Source of the DNA: Nocardia bovistercoris
Lineage (GTDB): Bacteria > Actinomycetota > Actinomycetes > Mycobacteriales > Mycobacteriaceae
Direction: 5' to 3'
Length of the DNA stretch: 64,000 nt
Assembly: GCF_015674855.1 (NCBI RefSeq)
Contig: NZ_JADMLG010000024.1
Location: 1 to 64,000, forward strand
Part shown: piece by piece, positions 26,345 to 34,248 of the stretch
Layout: every line of letters begins with the position of its first letter
How positions within the stretch are numbered: the stretch's first letter is position 1
Position numbers and translations under genes: made by a program
The notes under the pieces: model-generated
The model's database searches: none
Told to the model about the DNA's origin: nothing
What the model saw: the letters and a program-made list of their open reading frames with translations, nothing else

Positions 26345-27919
26345 ATGTCGATGAGATCCAACTCCGGCCTTCCGAACTCGGGAACCCTCGCCGAGACGAC
26401 CACCGTACGGATCCGGCTGCCCGCGCGCCGCGAGCGACTCGGATTGGTGCGGGCGGTAGCCGAGGCGGTATCGATGGACGCCGAATACACCGCCGAGGAC
26501 ATCGCCGACATCCGGCTCGCCCTCAACGAGGTCGCCTCGGCGCTGATCGTGACCGCGGTCCCCGGCTCGGATCTGGACTGCGCGTTCACCTACGACCGCG
26601 ACCGACTCACGGTGGCCGTCACCGCGTCGGCGTTGACCGAGCCCGAACCCGACGTGGTCCGCCGCGATATCGGCTGGCGGATCGTGCAGACCCTCACCAC
26701 CGACGCGACCGCCACCCGCGAACCGTTCGACATCACCGTCTCCGGCTATCCGACCAGGGTGGAATTCGACTGGCGGCGCGACGCACCGCGGACGAACGCG
26801 CCGCTACCGGTCGACACCGCGTCGAACGGTTCCGCCGGGCGTGGTCCCCGCGTCGTGCACCGCGGCGGAGGACCGGTCACCGAGCGACGCGCGCGAACCC
26901 GCCCCGCGACGGGAGACGCCCGAACGCCGTCGGTACGGTGGGACCATGCGGTGGCCTGCGCGACATCATCCCCCGATCGCCACGGAAGCAGCATGACCGC
27001 GACACGTGGCGAGTTCCGACACCCCGCGATGTTCTACGACGGCGACGAGGACTACGTGGCCGGTCTCCTTCCGTTCCTGCTCGATGGCATCGAGCAGGGC
27101 GAACCGGTCGCCGTCGCGGCCCCGAACGGCAGGCTCGACCTGCTGCGCGCCGCACTCGGCTCCTCGGCCCGCGATGTGCGCATGATCGATATGGAGCAGG
27201 CGGGCCGCAATCCGGGACGCATCATCGCGACGGTGCTGCGCGCCTTCGCCGACGAATATCCCGACTCGCCCGTGCGCATCGTCGGCGAGCCGGTGTGGGC
27301 GGGCCGCACCGCCATGGAATACCCGGCCTGCGTCCAGCACGAGGCCCTCATCAACCGTGCCTTCGACGGCCGCGATCTCACCATCGTGTGCCCCTACGAT
27401 TTGTCCACACTCGACGCGACAGCCATCGCAGACGCCACCGCGACCCATCCACAGCTGTGGGAGGGCAAGCACCGCCGCGAGAGCCCCGACTACGACCCGG
27501 ATGCGATCGTGCGACGCTACAACGAACCGATTCCCGAACCCGCCGAGGCGGCCGAACTGACGGTGGCCGAATCCGCCGACGTCGCCACCGCGCGCCGCTG
27601 GGCGGTGCGCAACGCGGGCGAGTTGGCGGGCGACGCCGACCGGATCGCCGACCTGGAACTGATCGTCACCGAGCTGGCCACCAACGGCCTGTGCCACGGC
27701 GTCGGACCCGTGCGCATCAGGATGTGGACCGACGACACCCACCTGATCTGCGCGGTGCACGACCACGGCGAATGGACCGACCCGCTGGCCGGACGCCGAC
27801 CGCCCGAACCCGGCGTTCCCGGCGGGCGCGGCCTGCTGCTCGTGCATCAGCTCTGCGATCTGGTGCGCACCCACACCGGCCCCGAAGGCACAACCCAGTA
27901 CGCGATGATGGCGCTGTGA
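26345..27919 (+). CDS. Fused RsbW-like ATPase / MEDS / HATPase anti-sigma regulator
   Basis: A 524-residue uninterrupted frame. Residues about 15-145 resemble RsbW/UsfX anti-sigma ATPases (DIRLALNEVASALI, RDIGWRIVQTLT). A low-complexity linker (about 145-215) leads to a MEDS domain (EFRHPAMFYDGDEDYVAGLL) and a C-terminal HATPase with ELIVTELATNGLCHG (N-box) and GGRGLLLVHQL. MEDS-HATPase proteins (RsbA type) are usually separate genes. An ATG at 26993 with GGAAG upstream could start a second protein, so this might be two genes in one open frame. The start at 26345 follows AGAGGTGG. It is convergent with sigF, 12 bases apart. Confidence 0.75.
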   Translation: MSMRSNSGLPNSGTLAETTTVRIRLPARRERLGLVRAVAEAVSMDAEYTAEDIADIRLALNEVASALIVTAVPGSDLDCAFTYDRDRLTVAVTASALTEPEPDVVRRDIGWRIVQTLTTDATATREPFDITVSGYPTRVEFDWRRDAPRTNAPLPVDTASNGSAGRGPRVVHRGGGPVTERRARTRPATGDARTPSVRWDHAVACATSSPDRHGSSMTATRGEFRHPAMFYDGDEDYVAGLLPFLLDGIEQGEPVAVAAPNGRLDLLRAALGSSARDVRMIDMEQAGRNPGRIIATVLRAFADEYPDSPVRIVGEPVWAGRTAMEYPACVQHEALINRAFDGRDLTIVCPYDLSTLDATAIADATATHPQLWEGKHRRESPDYDPDAIVRRYNEPIPEPAEAAELTVAESADVATARRWAVRNAGELAGDADRIADLELIVTELATNGLCHGVGPVRIRMWTDDTHLICAVHDHGEWTDPLAGRRPPEPGVPGGRGLLLVHQLCDLVRTHTGPEGTTQYAMMAL

Positions 27920-27931
27920 GACGGTGCGCGA

Positions 27932-28714
27932 TCAGTCGCGCATGGCCTGTTCGCGCAGCGAGGCGAGGGTCTTGGTGAGAATCCGCGAGACCTGCATCTG
28001 GGAGCAGCCGAGTCGCTGCGCGATCTCGCTCTGGGTGAGCGAGTCGAAGAACCGCCAGATCAGCACCTGGCGCTGCCGTTCGGGTAGCGCCTCGATGAGC
28101 GGGCGCACCGCGAGATAGTCCTCGACCGAGCCGAAGTTGGCATCCGGCGCGCCGAGGGTCTCGAGCACGGAGATCGGCGCGTTGTCCTGGTCGCTCTCGG
28201 GCGTGGGGTCGATCGGCGCGGCCTGGTAGGCGTTGCGCGCGATCAGGGCCTGGGTGACCTCGTTGAGTTCGGCGCCGATCTCCTCGGCGATCTCCCGCGC
28301 GCGCGGCATCCGGCCGAGTTCGTGGGTCAGTTTCTCCGTCGCGGGGCCGAGGGTCTGCTGGATCTCCTTCAGCCGCCGCGGCACCCGCACCGCCCAGGTG
28401 TGATCCCGGAAATGCCTGCGCACCTCGCCCATGATGGTCGGCACCGCGAAGGACAGGAACGAGGCGCCGTAAGTGGGGTCGAAACGGTCGACGGCCTGCA
28501 CCATGCCAACGCGCGCGATCTGCAACAGATCGTCGAAGTTCTCCCCGCGCCCCGAGAACCGCCGCGCGATATTCGACGCGAGCGGCAGGCAGCGCTCGAT
28601 CAGGTCGTTGCGCAAGGCCTCCCGCTGCGGCCCGTCCTGGTCGAGTTCGGCCAGCCGCGCGAACAGCGGCTCCAGATTGTCGTAGCTCTCGGTGCCGGAA
28701 TGTCTATCGGCCAT
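27932..28714 (-). CDS. sigF: SigB/SigF-family stress sigma factor
   Basis: A 260-residue RNA polymerase sigma factor of the SigB/SigF/SigG group. Region 2 shows RRFSGRGENFDDLLQIARVGMVQAVDRFDP and FLSFAVPTIMGEVRRHFRD, region 3 shows VPRRLKEIQQTL, and region 4 shows ALPERQRQVLIWRFFDSLTQSEIAQRLG. It has no region 1.1. The gene overlaps its anti-sigma factor gene by 11 bases, the usual UsfX-SigF arrangement. Activity should be set by partner switching with the STAS protein encoded at 29.4 kb; transcription of the pair probably comes from a SigF-like promoter at 29179-29205. Confidence 0.92.
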   Translation of the reverse strand: MADRHSGTESYDNLEPLFARLAELDQDGPQREALRNDLIERCLPLASNIARRFSGRGENFDDLLQIARVGMVQAVDRFDPTYGASFLSFAVPTIMGEVRRHFRDHTWAVRVPRRLKEIQQTLGPATEKLTHELGRMPRAREIAEEIGAELNEVTQALIARNAYQAAPIDPTPESDQDNAPISVLETLGAPDANFGSVEDYLAVRPLIEALPERQRQVLIWRFFDSLTQSEIAQRLGCSQMQVSRILTKTLASLREQAMRD

Positions 28715-29129
28715 CGGTGCCGCCCCGCACCCACTCGAAGTCGACGACGGTGGGATAGCCCTGGCGCACCGCGTCGAACTCGGTCTGCGTCGCGGCGACC
28801 GAGCGCGTGAGCGTGCGCACGATATGCCAGCCGAAGCTGTCCTGGCTCGGCGGGTTGGCGGCCGAGGAGACCGCGTACACCCGCACGTGCATGGAGGTGG
28901 CGTCGGAATAGCTGAACTGGCAGTCCAGGGTGGTGTCGGGGGCGGCGTCCAGGATCAGGCCGGTGGCGACCTCGTCGAGGGCGAGCCGGATGTCGGTGAC
29001 CTCGTCCACGGCGAAATCGGCCATGAAGGCCACCGTTTCGACCAGGGCGCGCAGCATGGCGAGTTGCTCGAGTTGCGCGGGCACCTTCACCTCGATCGTG
29101 GTCGCGGCGCCCGTGGTCCACTCTGCCAT
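28704..29129 (-). CDS. Anti-sigma factor kinase (UsfX/RsbW type)
   Basis: A 141-residue GHKL-fold protein that binds and silences SigF and phosphorylates an antagonist. Recognisable elements are DIRLALDEVATGLILDAAPD (N-box region) and FGWHIVRTLTRSV (G-box region), both like the N-terminal part of the fused regulator at 26.3 kb. It overlaps sigF by 11 bases and precedes it, so both proteins are made from one message in a fixed ratio. The classical ATP-lid is short, as in mycobacterial UsfX. Confidence 0.88.
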   Translation of the reverse strand: MAEWTTGAATTIEVKVPAQLEQLAMLRALVETVAFMADFAVDEVTDIRLALDEVATGLILDAAPDTTLDCQFSYSDATSMHVRVYAVSSAANPPSQDSFGWHIVRTLTRSVAATQTEFDAVRQGYPTVVDFEWVRGGTDGR

Positions 29130-29178
29130 AACCTACCTACCGCCTCGTCGAGATGAAGAGCTTCCGGAGCGGCCAGGA

Positions 29179-29205
29179 TAACCCGACCGGCCTTCGCGGC
29201 GAACC
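29179..29205 (-). promoter_or_regulatory. SigF-like promoter for the anti-sigma/sigF pair
   Basis: Reading the minus strand, GGTTC (29205-29201), 16 bases and GGGTTA (29184-29179) resemble the SigF consensus GGTTT-N15-17-GGGTAT with two mismatches. It lies 50 bases before the anti-sigma start, as expected for autoregulation. Confidence 0.45.
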
Positions 29206-29254
29206 GGGGGCATATGTCCGCCCCGAGTCGGGTAGGTTTGCTTGGAAGGTTCAT

Positions 29255-29284
29255 CCTCTGCGCCGCATTCGGATTCGGCAGAGG
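29255..29284. repeat. Inverted repeat in front of the STAS gene
   Basis: CCTCTGC (29255-29261) and GCAGAGG (29278-29284) can pair, with extra G/C pairing inside. It lies in the divergent region between the anti-sigma and STAS genes, about 100 bases before the STAS start, and could be a leader hairpin or binding site. Confidence 0.45.
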
Positions 29285-29386
29285 TTCGACTGGCAGCGGA
29301 GGTAGTGCAGTGTTGGCGACCCGGAGCGCACGGTATGTGCGCGTTGTTCCCGAGCACCACATGGGCAGCGCACCGGCGGTGGCACG

Positions 29387-29737
29387 ATGAGTGCGGAGGG
29401 TAAGAACTTGCTGCTCGACGTGCGGCGGACCTCGATCCGCTCGACCGAGGTACTCACGGTTTCCGGCGAGGTCGACGTCGCCTCGGCCCCGCAGCTGCAA
29501 TCGGCCATCGACGAGGCGCTGCGTGAGCAGCCGCCGGTGCTCGTGGTCGACCTGTCCGGCGTCGGATTCTTCGGCTCCGCCGGGCTGAGCGTGCTGCTGG
29601 TCGCCACCGAGGCCGCCCCGAAGGGCGGGTTGCGGGTGGTCGCCTCGGATCAGGTGCGCCGCCCCATCGAGGTGACCGGTCTGGACAAGTTGCTGGCCGT
29701 CTTCGACACCGTCGACGGGGCCGTCGGCGCCGAGTGA
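29387..29737 (+). CDS. STAS-domain anti-anti-sigma factor
   Basis: A 116-residue single STAS domain. The phosphorylatable Ser lies in VGFFGSAGLSVLLVA, the conserved site in RsbV/SpoIIAA proteins. Unphosphorylated, it should bind the UsfX-like ATPase and free SigF; a SpoIIE-type phosphatase (31.8-33.1 kb) is available to reset it. It is divergent from the sigF operon. The start is ATG with GTGGCACG in front, a weak ribosome site. Confidence 0.9.
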   Translation: MSAEGKNLLLDVRRTSIRSTEVLTVSGEVDVASAPQLQSAIDEALREQPPVLVVDLSGVGFFGSAGLSVLLVATEAAPKGGLRVVASDQVRRPIEVTGLDKLLAVFDTVDGAVGAE

Positions 29738-29762
29738 GCGCGGTGCGGCGGCCGCGCGGTGT

Positions 29763-30206
29763 TCACCGCCGATGCGGCAGCCGCACCACCTGCACGAAGA
29801 AGTCGTCGATCTGCTTGATCGCGGCGATGAACTGATCCAGGTCCACCGGCTTGGTCACATACGCGTTCGCGTGCAGTTTGTAGCTGCGCAGGATGTCCTC
29901 CTCGGCCGAGGACGTGGTGAGCACCACCACCGGGATATGCGCCAGGTCGGGATCGGACTTGATCTTCTCCAGCACCTGCCTGCCGTCGTATTTCGGCAGG
30001 TTGAGGTCGAGCAGGATCAGGTCGGGGCGCGGCGCTTCGGCGTGGGGGCCCTGTTTGTAGAGGAAGTCGAGCGCCTCCTCTCCGTCGTGGGCCACGTGCA
30101 GGGTGTTGCCGATCCGGTTGTCCTCGAACGCCTCCCTTGTCATCAGCTCGTCGCCGGGATCGTCCTCGACGAGCAGGATATCGATCGGTCTACCGGATTC
30201 GCTCAC
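29763..30206 (-). CDS. Single-domain response regulator (RcpA/Rcp1-like)
   Basis: A 147-residue stand-alone receiver domain with LLVEDDPGDELMTREAF, the phospho-acceptor Asp67 in LILLDLNLPKYDG, VVLTTSSAEED and YVTKPVDLDQF. There is no output domain, as in Rcp1-type partners of phytochrome-like kinases. The GTG start overlaps the TGA of the CHASE3 kinase (GTGA). It is the last gene of a three-gene operon (phosphatase, kinase, receiver) and probably shuttles phosphate to or from the kinase or the receiver-phosphatase. Confidence 0.9.
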   Translation of the reverse strand: MSESGRPIDILLVEDDPGDELMTREAFEDNRIGNTLHVAHDGEEALDFLYKQGPHAEAPRPDLILLDLNLPKYDGRQVLEKIKSDPDLAHIPVVVLTTSSAEEDILRSYKLHANAYVTKPVDLDQFIAAIKQIDDFFVQVVRLPHRR

Positions 30207-31837
30207 GCGGAAAGCTCCTTGTCGGAAGTCTGGTCGGAATCGGTCCGCTCCTGGCCCGAGGTGTTCGGATCGAACAGGGTGAAGACGAAGCGGGTGCCTT
30301 CGCCCGTCTCGGCGTAGGCGGGGTCGAGCCAGATACGCCCGCCGTGGTACTCGACGATCTTCTTGCACAGCGCCAAACCTATTCCGGTTCCACTGTATTC
30401 GTCGCGACTGTGCAGGCGTTGGAAGATCACGAACACCTTGTCGGCGAATTCCGGAGCTATGCCGATTCCGTTGTCGGACACCGTGAATCGCCAACCGGAC
30501 TGATCGCCGGGTTCGGGTTCGCACGCGATGCGGATCACCGGCGCGCGATCCGGGCCGCGGAACTTCACGGCATTGCCGATCAGGTTCTGCCACAACATCA
30601 CCAGTAGCGTCGGGTCGCCGCTGATCCGCGGCATCCGCTCGGGCCGTTCGACCACCGCCCCCGTGTCCTCGATGGCGACGCCCAGATTCTGCAACGCTTT
30701 GTCCAGTATCTGGTCCAGTTCCACCGACACCGTCCGATCGCTGACCCGCCCCACCCGCGAGAAGGTCAGCAGATCGTTGATGAGGACCTGCATGCGCTTG
30801 GCGCCGTCCACCGCGTACGCGATGTACTGCGTGCCGCGCTCGTCGAGCTGATCGCCGTAGCGTTTCTCCAGCAACTGACAGAACGAGGCCACCTTGCGCA
30901 GCGGTTCCTGCAGATCGTGGGACGCCACATAGGCGAACTGCTCGAGCTCGGCGTTGGAGCGGCGCAACTCGACGGTCTGGGCGTCCAGATTCGCCGTCTG
31001 CTCCGCCAACCTGGTCTCCTGCACGCGCGAGGCCGCCAGCTCGGCCACCACCCGGCGGCGCATGCTCTCCACCGCCGTGGCGACGGTGGCCAGGTCGGAT
31101 GGGCCGTGCGCGAGGATCTCGTGCTCGAAATCACCACCGGCGACCCGCAGTGAGGAATCCTCCAGGTACTTCAACGGCTTGGCGACCAGCCTGCGCACCA
31201 GCGTCATCAGCACCAGACTCGCCACGAGGAAGGCCACGATCATGCCGCCGAGCACGCCGTCACGCACCGAACGGGTGCTGGTCAGCTCGTCGCGGTCGTT
31301 CTTGTTGGCCGCGGCGAGGCCGTCGTTCTGTTCGGTGAAACGCATCCGAAGCAGGTCGAACAGATCCTTGCCGCGCGCCGAAGCGGTCTCGTCGAACGGC
31401 GGCGGCGCACCGGGCGTCACGGTGGCCGCGAGCGGTTCGGCGTACCCGTCGCGCCAGGCCCGCGCGGAAGCCTCGACCTCGGCCAGATCCTCGAGCAGCG
31501 GATCCCGGTCGGCCAGCAACTCCCGCAGCCGCGCCGCCGATTTCACCTCGTCCTGTTTGCCCTGCAGATACGGCTGGAAGAACTGCGGATCTGCGGTGAT
31601 GGCGTAACCGCGGATACCGGTCTCCTGGTCGATGAGCGCGGCCTGCAGGCGATATGCCTCGGCGGTGGCGGGCTGCACGTCGTCGAGCAGGCGATCGGCC
31701 ACCCGGTTGCCCTGGAGTATCACCACCGACCCCACGATCGCGCACACCAGCACCAGCAGAGCCATGATGCCGAGCACGATCTGGAACCACGCCTGCACGG
31801 TGAACCGGCCCGCCAGTTCCCTCGACCGCGCGTTCAT
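30203..31837 (-). CDS. CHASE3-HAMP sensor histidine kinase
   Basis: A 544-residue membrane kinase. A first helix (FQIVLGIMALLVLVCAIVGSVVI) precedes an outside CHASE3 domain with ALIDQETGIRGYAIT. A second helix (GGMIVAFLVASLVLMTLV) is followed by HAMP, a coiled coil, HisKA with the phospho-acceptor His in VASHDLQEPLRKVASF (about 304) and an HATPase (NLIGNAVKF, DNGIGIAPEF, GTGIGLALCKKI). The HisKA subtype is that of cyanobacterial phytochrome-like kinases, which matches the Rcp1-like receiver downstream. ATGA overlap with the phosphatase gene upstream, GTGA overlap with the receiver downstream. Confidence 0.92.
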   Translation of the reverse strand: MNARSRELAGRFTVQAWFQIVLGIMALLVLVCAIVGSVVILQGNRVADRLLDDVQPATAEAYRLQAALIDQETGIRGYAITADPQFFQPYLQGKQDEVKSAARLRELLADRDPLLEDLAEVEASARAWRDGYAEPLAATVTPGAPPPFDETASARGKDLFDLLRMRFTEQNDGLAAANKNDRDELTSTRSVRDGVLGGMIVAFLVASLVLMTLVRRLVAKPLKYLEDSSLRVAGGDFEHEILAHGPSDLATVATAVESMRRRVVAELAASRVQETRLAEQTANLDAQTVELRRSNAELEQFAYVASHDLQEPLRKVASFCQLLEKRYGDQLDERGTQYIAYAVDGAKRMQVLINDLLTFSRVGRVSDRTVSVELDQILDKALQNLGVAIEDTGAVVERPERMPRISGDPTLLVMLWQNLIGNAVKFRGPDRAPVIRIACEPEPGDQSGWRFTVSDNGIGIAPEFADKVFVIFQRLHSRDEYSGTGIGLALCKKIVEYHGGRIWLDPAYAETGEGTRFVFTLFDPNTSGQERTDSDQTSDKELSA

Positions 31838-33105
31838 CGCGCACCGTCCTCGGTCGCGGCGTCGACATGCCAGCGCAGGAACATCACCGCCACGTCGTCG
31901 GCCAGACCGCCGTGGTCGGCCGCCAGCGTCTCGGCCCGCTCGATCAGCAGGTCGACGAACTCCGACGGCCCGTGCCCGCGCAGTTCACCGGCCAGCCGCA
32001 GCAGGCCCTGCTCGCCCAGGCGCTCCTGTCCGGCGCCGATATGGCCCTCGAAGAGTCCGTCGGTGAACAGCAGCAGCCCGACGCCGACCGGCATCGACAA
32101 CTCCTGCGGCGGCCAATGCGCCTGTCCGGGAAGAAATCCCAGCGCCGGACCGCCCGGCACCTCGACCATCCGCACCCCTTCGGCGTCGCAGACGAACATG
32201 CCGTGATGGCCTGCCCGCAGCACCGAGGCGGTCCGGCGGGCCGGATCGAGCACCAGCGTGGTCACCGTCGCGAAGGTGCGCCGCCCGGTGCGTTCGGCCA
32301 GCAGCACCTCCTCCAGCAGCGACAGCTGGCGCGTGCCCGTGATGCCGCTGAGAACCAGTGTGCGCCAAGCCAATCGCAGCGCGACGCCGATCGCCGCCTC
32401 ATCGGGGCCGTGCCCGGAGATATCGCCGATAAGCGCGTGCACGGCGCCGTCGCTGTGCTGGACCACATCGTAGAAATCCCCGCCGAGCAACGCCCTGACC
32501 CGGCCGGGCCGATAGCGCGACACCACATCGATCACCCGCTCCCCGCGCAACAGCGGGGTCGGCAGCAGGCCGCGTTCCAGGCGCGCGTTCTCCTCCGCGC
32601 GCATCCGGCTGGTGCGCAGCGCCGCCGCGGCCAGCTCGACCTGCTTGCGCTGGATCGCGTACCGAACCGCGCGACCGAACAGTTCGGGTTCGACCCGCCC
32701 CTTGACCAGATAGTCCTGTGCCCCCGCGGCCACCGCGGCCAGACCGGTCTGTTCCTGGTCGAGGCCGGTGAGCACCACGACGGGAACATGTTCGGCGTAG
32801 TCGTGCACGGCGGCCAGCGCGTCGAGACCGTGCGCGTCGGGCAGGTTGAGATCGAGCAGCACGCAGTCGGGCAAGCCGTCCGCCAGGTACGTGTACGCTT
32901 CCGCGATCGAACTCACCCTGGTCAGCCGGATACCGGGCGCGCCATCGGCGACGAGTTCCTCGACCAGCAGTGCGTCGCCCTCGTCGTCCTCGACCAACAG
33001 GACGCGCGGTTCGGGCAGCGGCCACACCCCGTGATCCAGCGTCCCCTCCGTTCGGGACAGCTCAGCGGGAAGTCCGCCGACGGCATCGTCTCGCCCGGAC
33101 AGCAT
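31834..33105 (-). CDS. Receiver-SpoIIE phosphatase (PP2C family)
   Basis: A 423-residue protein. Residues about 35-155 are a receiver domain (LLVEDDEGDALLVEEL, phospho-acceptor in CVLLDLNLPDA, VVLTGLDQEQ, YLVKGRVEPELF). A connecting helix leads to a SpoIIE/PP2C phosphatase with GGDFYDV, GDISGHGPDEA (metal-binding Asp) and LLLFTDGLFE. It should dephosphorylate a STAS antagonist and so activate a sigma factor. The ATG start has AAGGAG nine bases upstream. It is the first gene of the operon with the CHASE3 kinase and receiver, 2 kb from the STAS and SigF genes. Confidence 0.92.
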   Translation of the reverse strand: MLSGRDDAVGGLPAELSRTEGTLDHGVWPLPEPRVLLVEDDEGDALLVEELVADGAPGIRLTRVSSIAEAYTYLADGLPDCVLLDLNLPDAHGLDALAAVHDYAEHVPVVVLTGLDQEQTGLAAVAAGAQDYLVKGRVEPELFGRAVRYAIQRKQVELAAAALRTSRMRAEENARLERGLLPTPLLRGERVIDVVSRYRPGRVRALLGGDFYDVVQHSDGAVHALIGDISGHGPDEAAIGVALRLAWRTLVLSGITGTRQLSLLEEVLLAERTGRRTFATVTTLVLDPARRTASVLRAGHHGMFVCDAEGVRMVEVPGGPALGFLPGQAHWPPQELSMPVGVGLLLFTDGLFEGHIGAGQERLGEQGLLRLAGELRGHGPSEFVDLLIERAETLAADHGGLADDVAVMFLRWHVDAATEDGAR

Positions 33106-33549
33106 GGCACCGATCTCCTTCTCGACCAGCGATGGATACTCACCGTCGCGGCGCGCGGCAGACCCCGCGACGCCGACGCCGAGACGGGGCGACGGCGGGC
33201 GTCGCGACAACCCCGGACGAACGGCGACGGGAGTAGGTCGGTCACGCACGCGGACGCGTCACGGGGGCTGGACCCGCGCGGCGCGCGCACCGACGACACG
33301 ACCGCTCGGCCGGTGCGGACGCCGAACTCGACTCCTTCGAAACCGTATCGGTGGTTCCGTCTAGCAACACCTGTTACCCGGCCTTTCCGGATCAATGGCG
33401 CCCCTCGGAGTCGAGACTCCCGTGAAGGGCTGACGTAGCCTATCCGGTCGCCGCCGCCGACCGCACGGCGAACCCTGTTCGTGGTTCGAACAGCCGTTCG
33501 CGCGCGGCCCGACTAGCAGGCAGTTCGACAACTTGGGCATACTCGTGCG
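33106..33549. other. Divergent intergenic region with a CTGTTCG inverted repeat
   Basis: These 444 bases separate the phosphatase operon from the PAS-ANTAR gene. CTGTTCG and CGAACAG (33475-33493) form a seven-base inverted repeat with a five-base spacer about 57 bases before the PAS-ANTAR start. No convincing gene is present; small frames lack ribosome sites and known motifs. I found no clear SigF-type promoter. Confidence 0.5.
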
Positions 33550-34236
33550 GTGACCGAAATCGAGCACGTCGTCCGAGACGTCACCGAATCCGCCGAGCAG
33601 ATCCGTGGCGGCGTACCGGTGACTGCGGGGCGATTCGACTTCCGCTTCGCCGACCAACGGTGGGAGTGGTCCGACGAGGTCGCCGCCATGCACGGCTACG
33701 CCAAGGGCGAGGCGCATCCAACCACGGAGCTGCTGCTCTCCCACAAACACCCCGACGACCGCGAGTACGTCGCCACGCTGATCTCCGACGCGGTCACTAA
33801 CTCCCAGGCGTTCTGCAGCAGGCACCGCATCATCGACGTATCGGGCGCCGCCCACGAGGTCATCGTGGTCGCCGACACCCTGATCGAGAACGACGCCATC
33901 GTCGGCACCACCGGTTTCTACATCGACCTCACCGAGATCATCGACCAGGAACGCAAGGAAGCGCTGGACGAGGCGCTGCCCGACCTGCACGAAGCCCGCG
34001 CCGCCATCGAACAGGCCAAGGGCGTGCTGCGCTACGTGTATCGCATCTCTCCCGACCAGGCGTTCGGCGTGCTGCGCTGGCGTTCCCAGGAGACCAACAC
34101 CAAACTGCGTGACCTCGCCGCCCAGATCATGGCCGATCTGAACACTCTGCCCGGCCCCGCCGCCCACACCCAGACCCAGTTCGACCACCTGCTGCTGACC
34201 GCCCACCTGCGCATCACGCCGGGCCCGGAACAGTAG
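33550..34236 (+). CDS. PAS-ANTAR transcription antiterminator
   Basis: A 228-residue protein. Residues about 25-130 form a PAS domain (GRFDFRFADQRWEWSDEVAAMHGY, FYIDLTEI) and residues about 140-200 an ANTAR RNA-binding domain (EARAAIEQAKGVLRYVYRI, AFGVLRWRSQETNTKLRDLA). ANTAR proteins bind paired hexaloop hairpins in nascent RNA and prevent termination; the PAS domain would gate this by a small-molecule or redox signal. Such PAS-ANTAR proteins are numerous in Nocardia and Mycobacterium. GTG start. It ends in a perfect palindrome shared with the convergent SEFIR gene. Confidence 0.9.
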   Translation: MTEIEHVVRDVTESAEQIRGGVPVTAGRFDFRFADQRWEWSDEVAAMHGYAKGEAHPTTELLLSHKHPDDREYVATLISDAVTNSQAFCSRHRIIDVSGAAHEVIVVADTLIENDAIVGTTGFYIDLTEIIDQERKEALDEALPDLHEARAAIEQAKGVLRYVYRISPDQAFGVLRWRSQETNTKLRDLAAQIMADLNTLPGPAAHTQTQFDHLLLTAHLRITPGPEQ

Positions 34237-34248
34237 GCCCGGGCCTAC
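34233..34248. terminator. 16-base perfect palindrome between convergent genes
   Basis: GTAGGCCC-GGGCCTAC overlaps the stop codons of both the PAS-ANTAR gene and the SEFIR gene. It can fold on both transcripts and probably ends transcription in both directions, though it lacks a T-run. Confidence 0.6.

Noticed and set aside
33475..33493. Possible tRNA T-arm (GTGGTTCGAACAG)
   Set aside because: No acceptor, D or anticodon arm can be folded around it. It is reported only as an inverted repeat.
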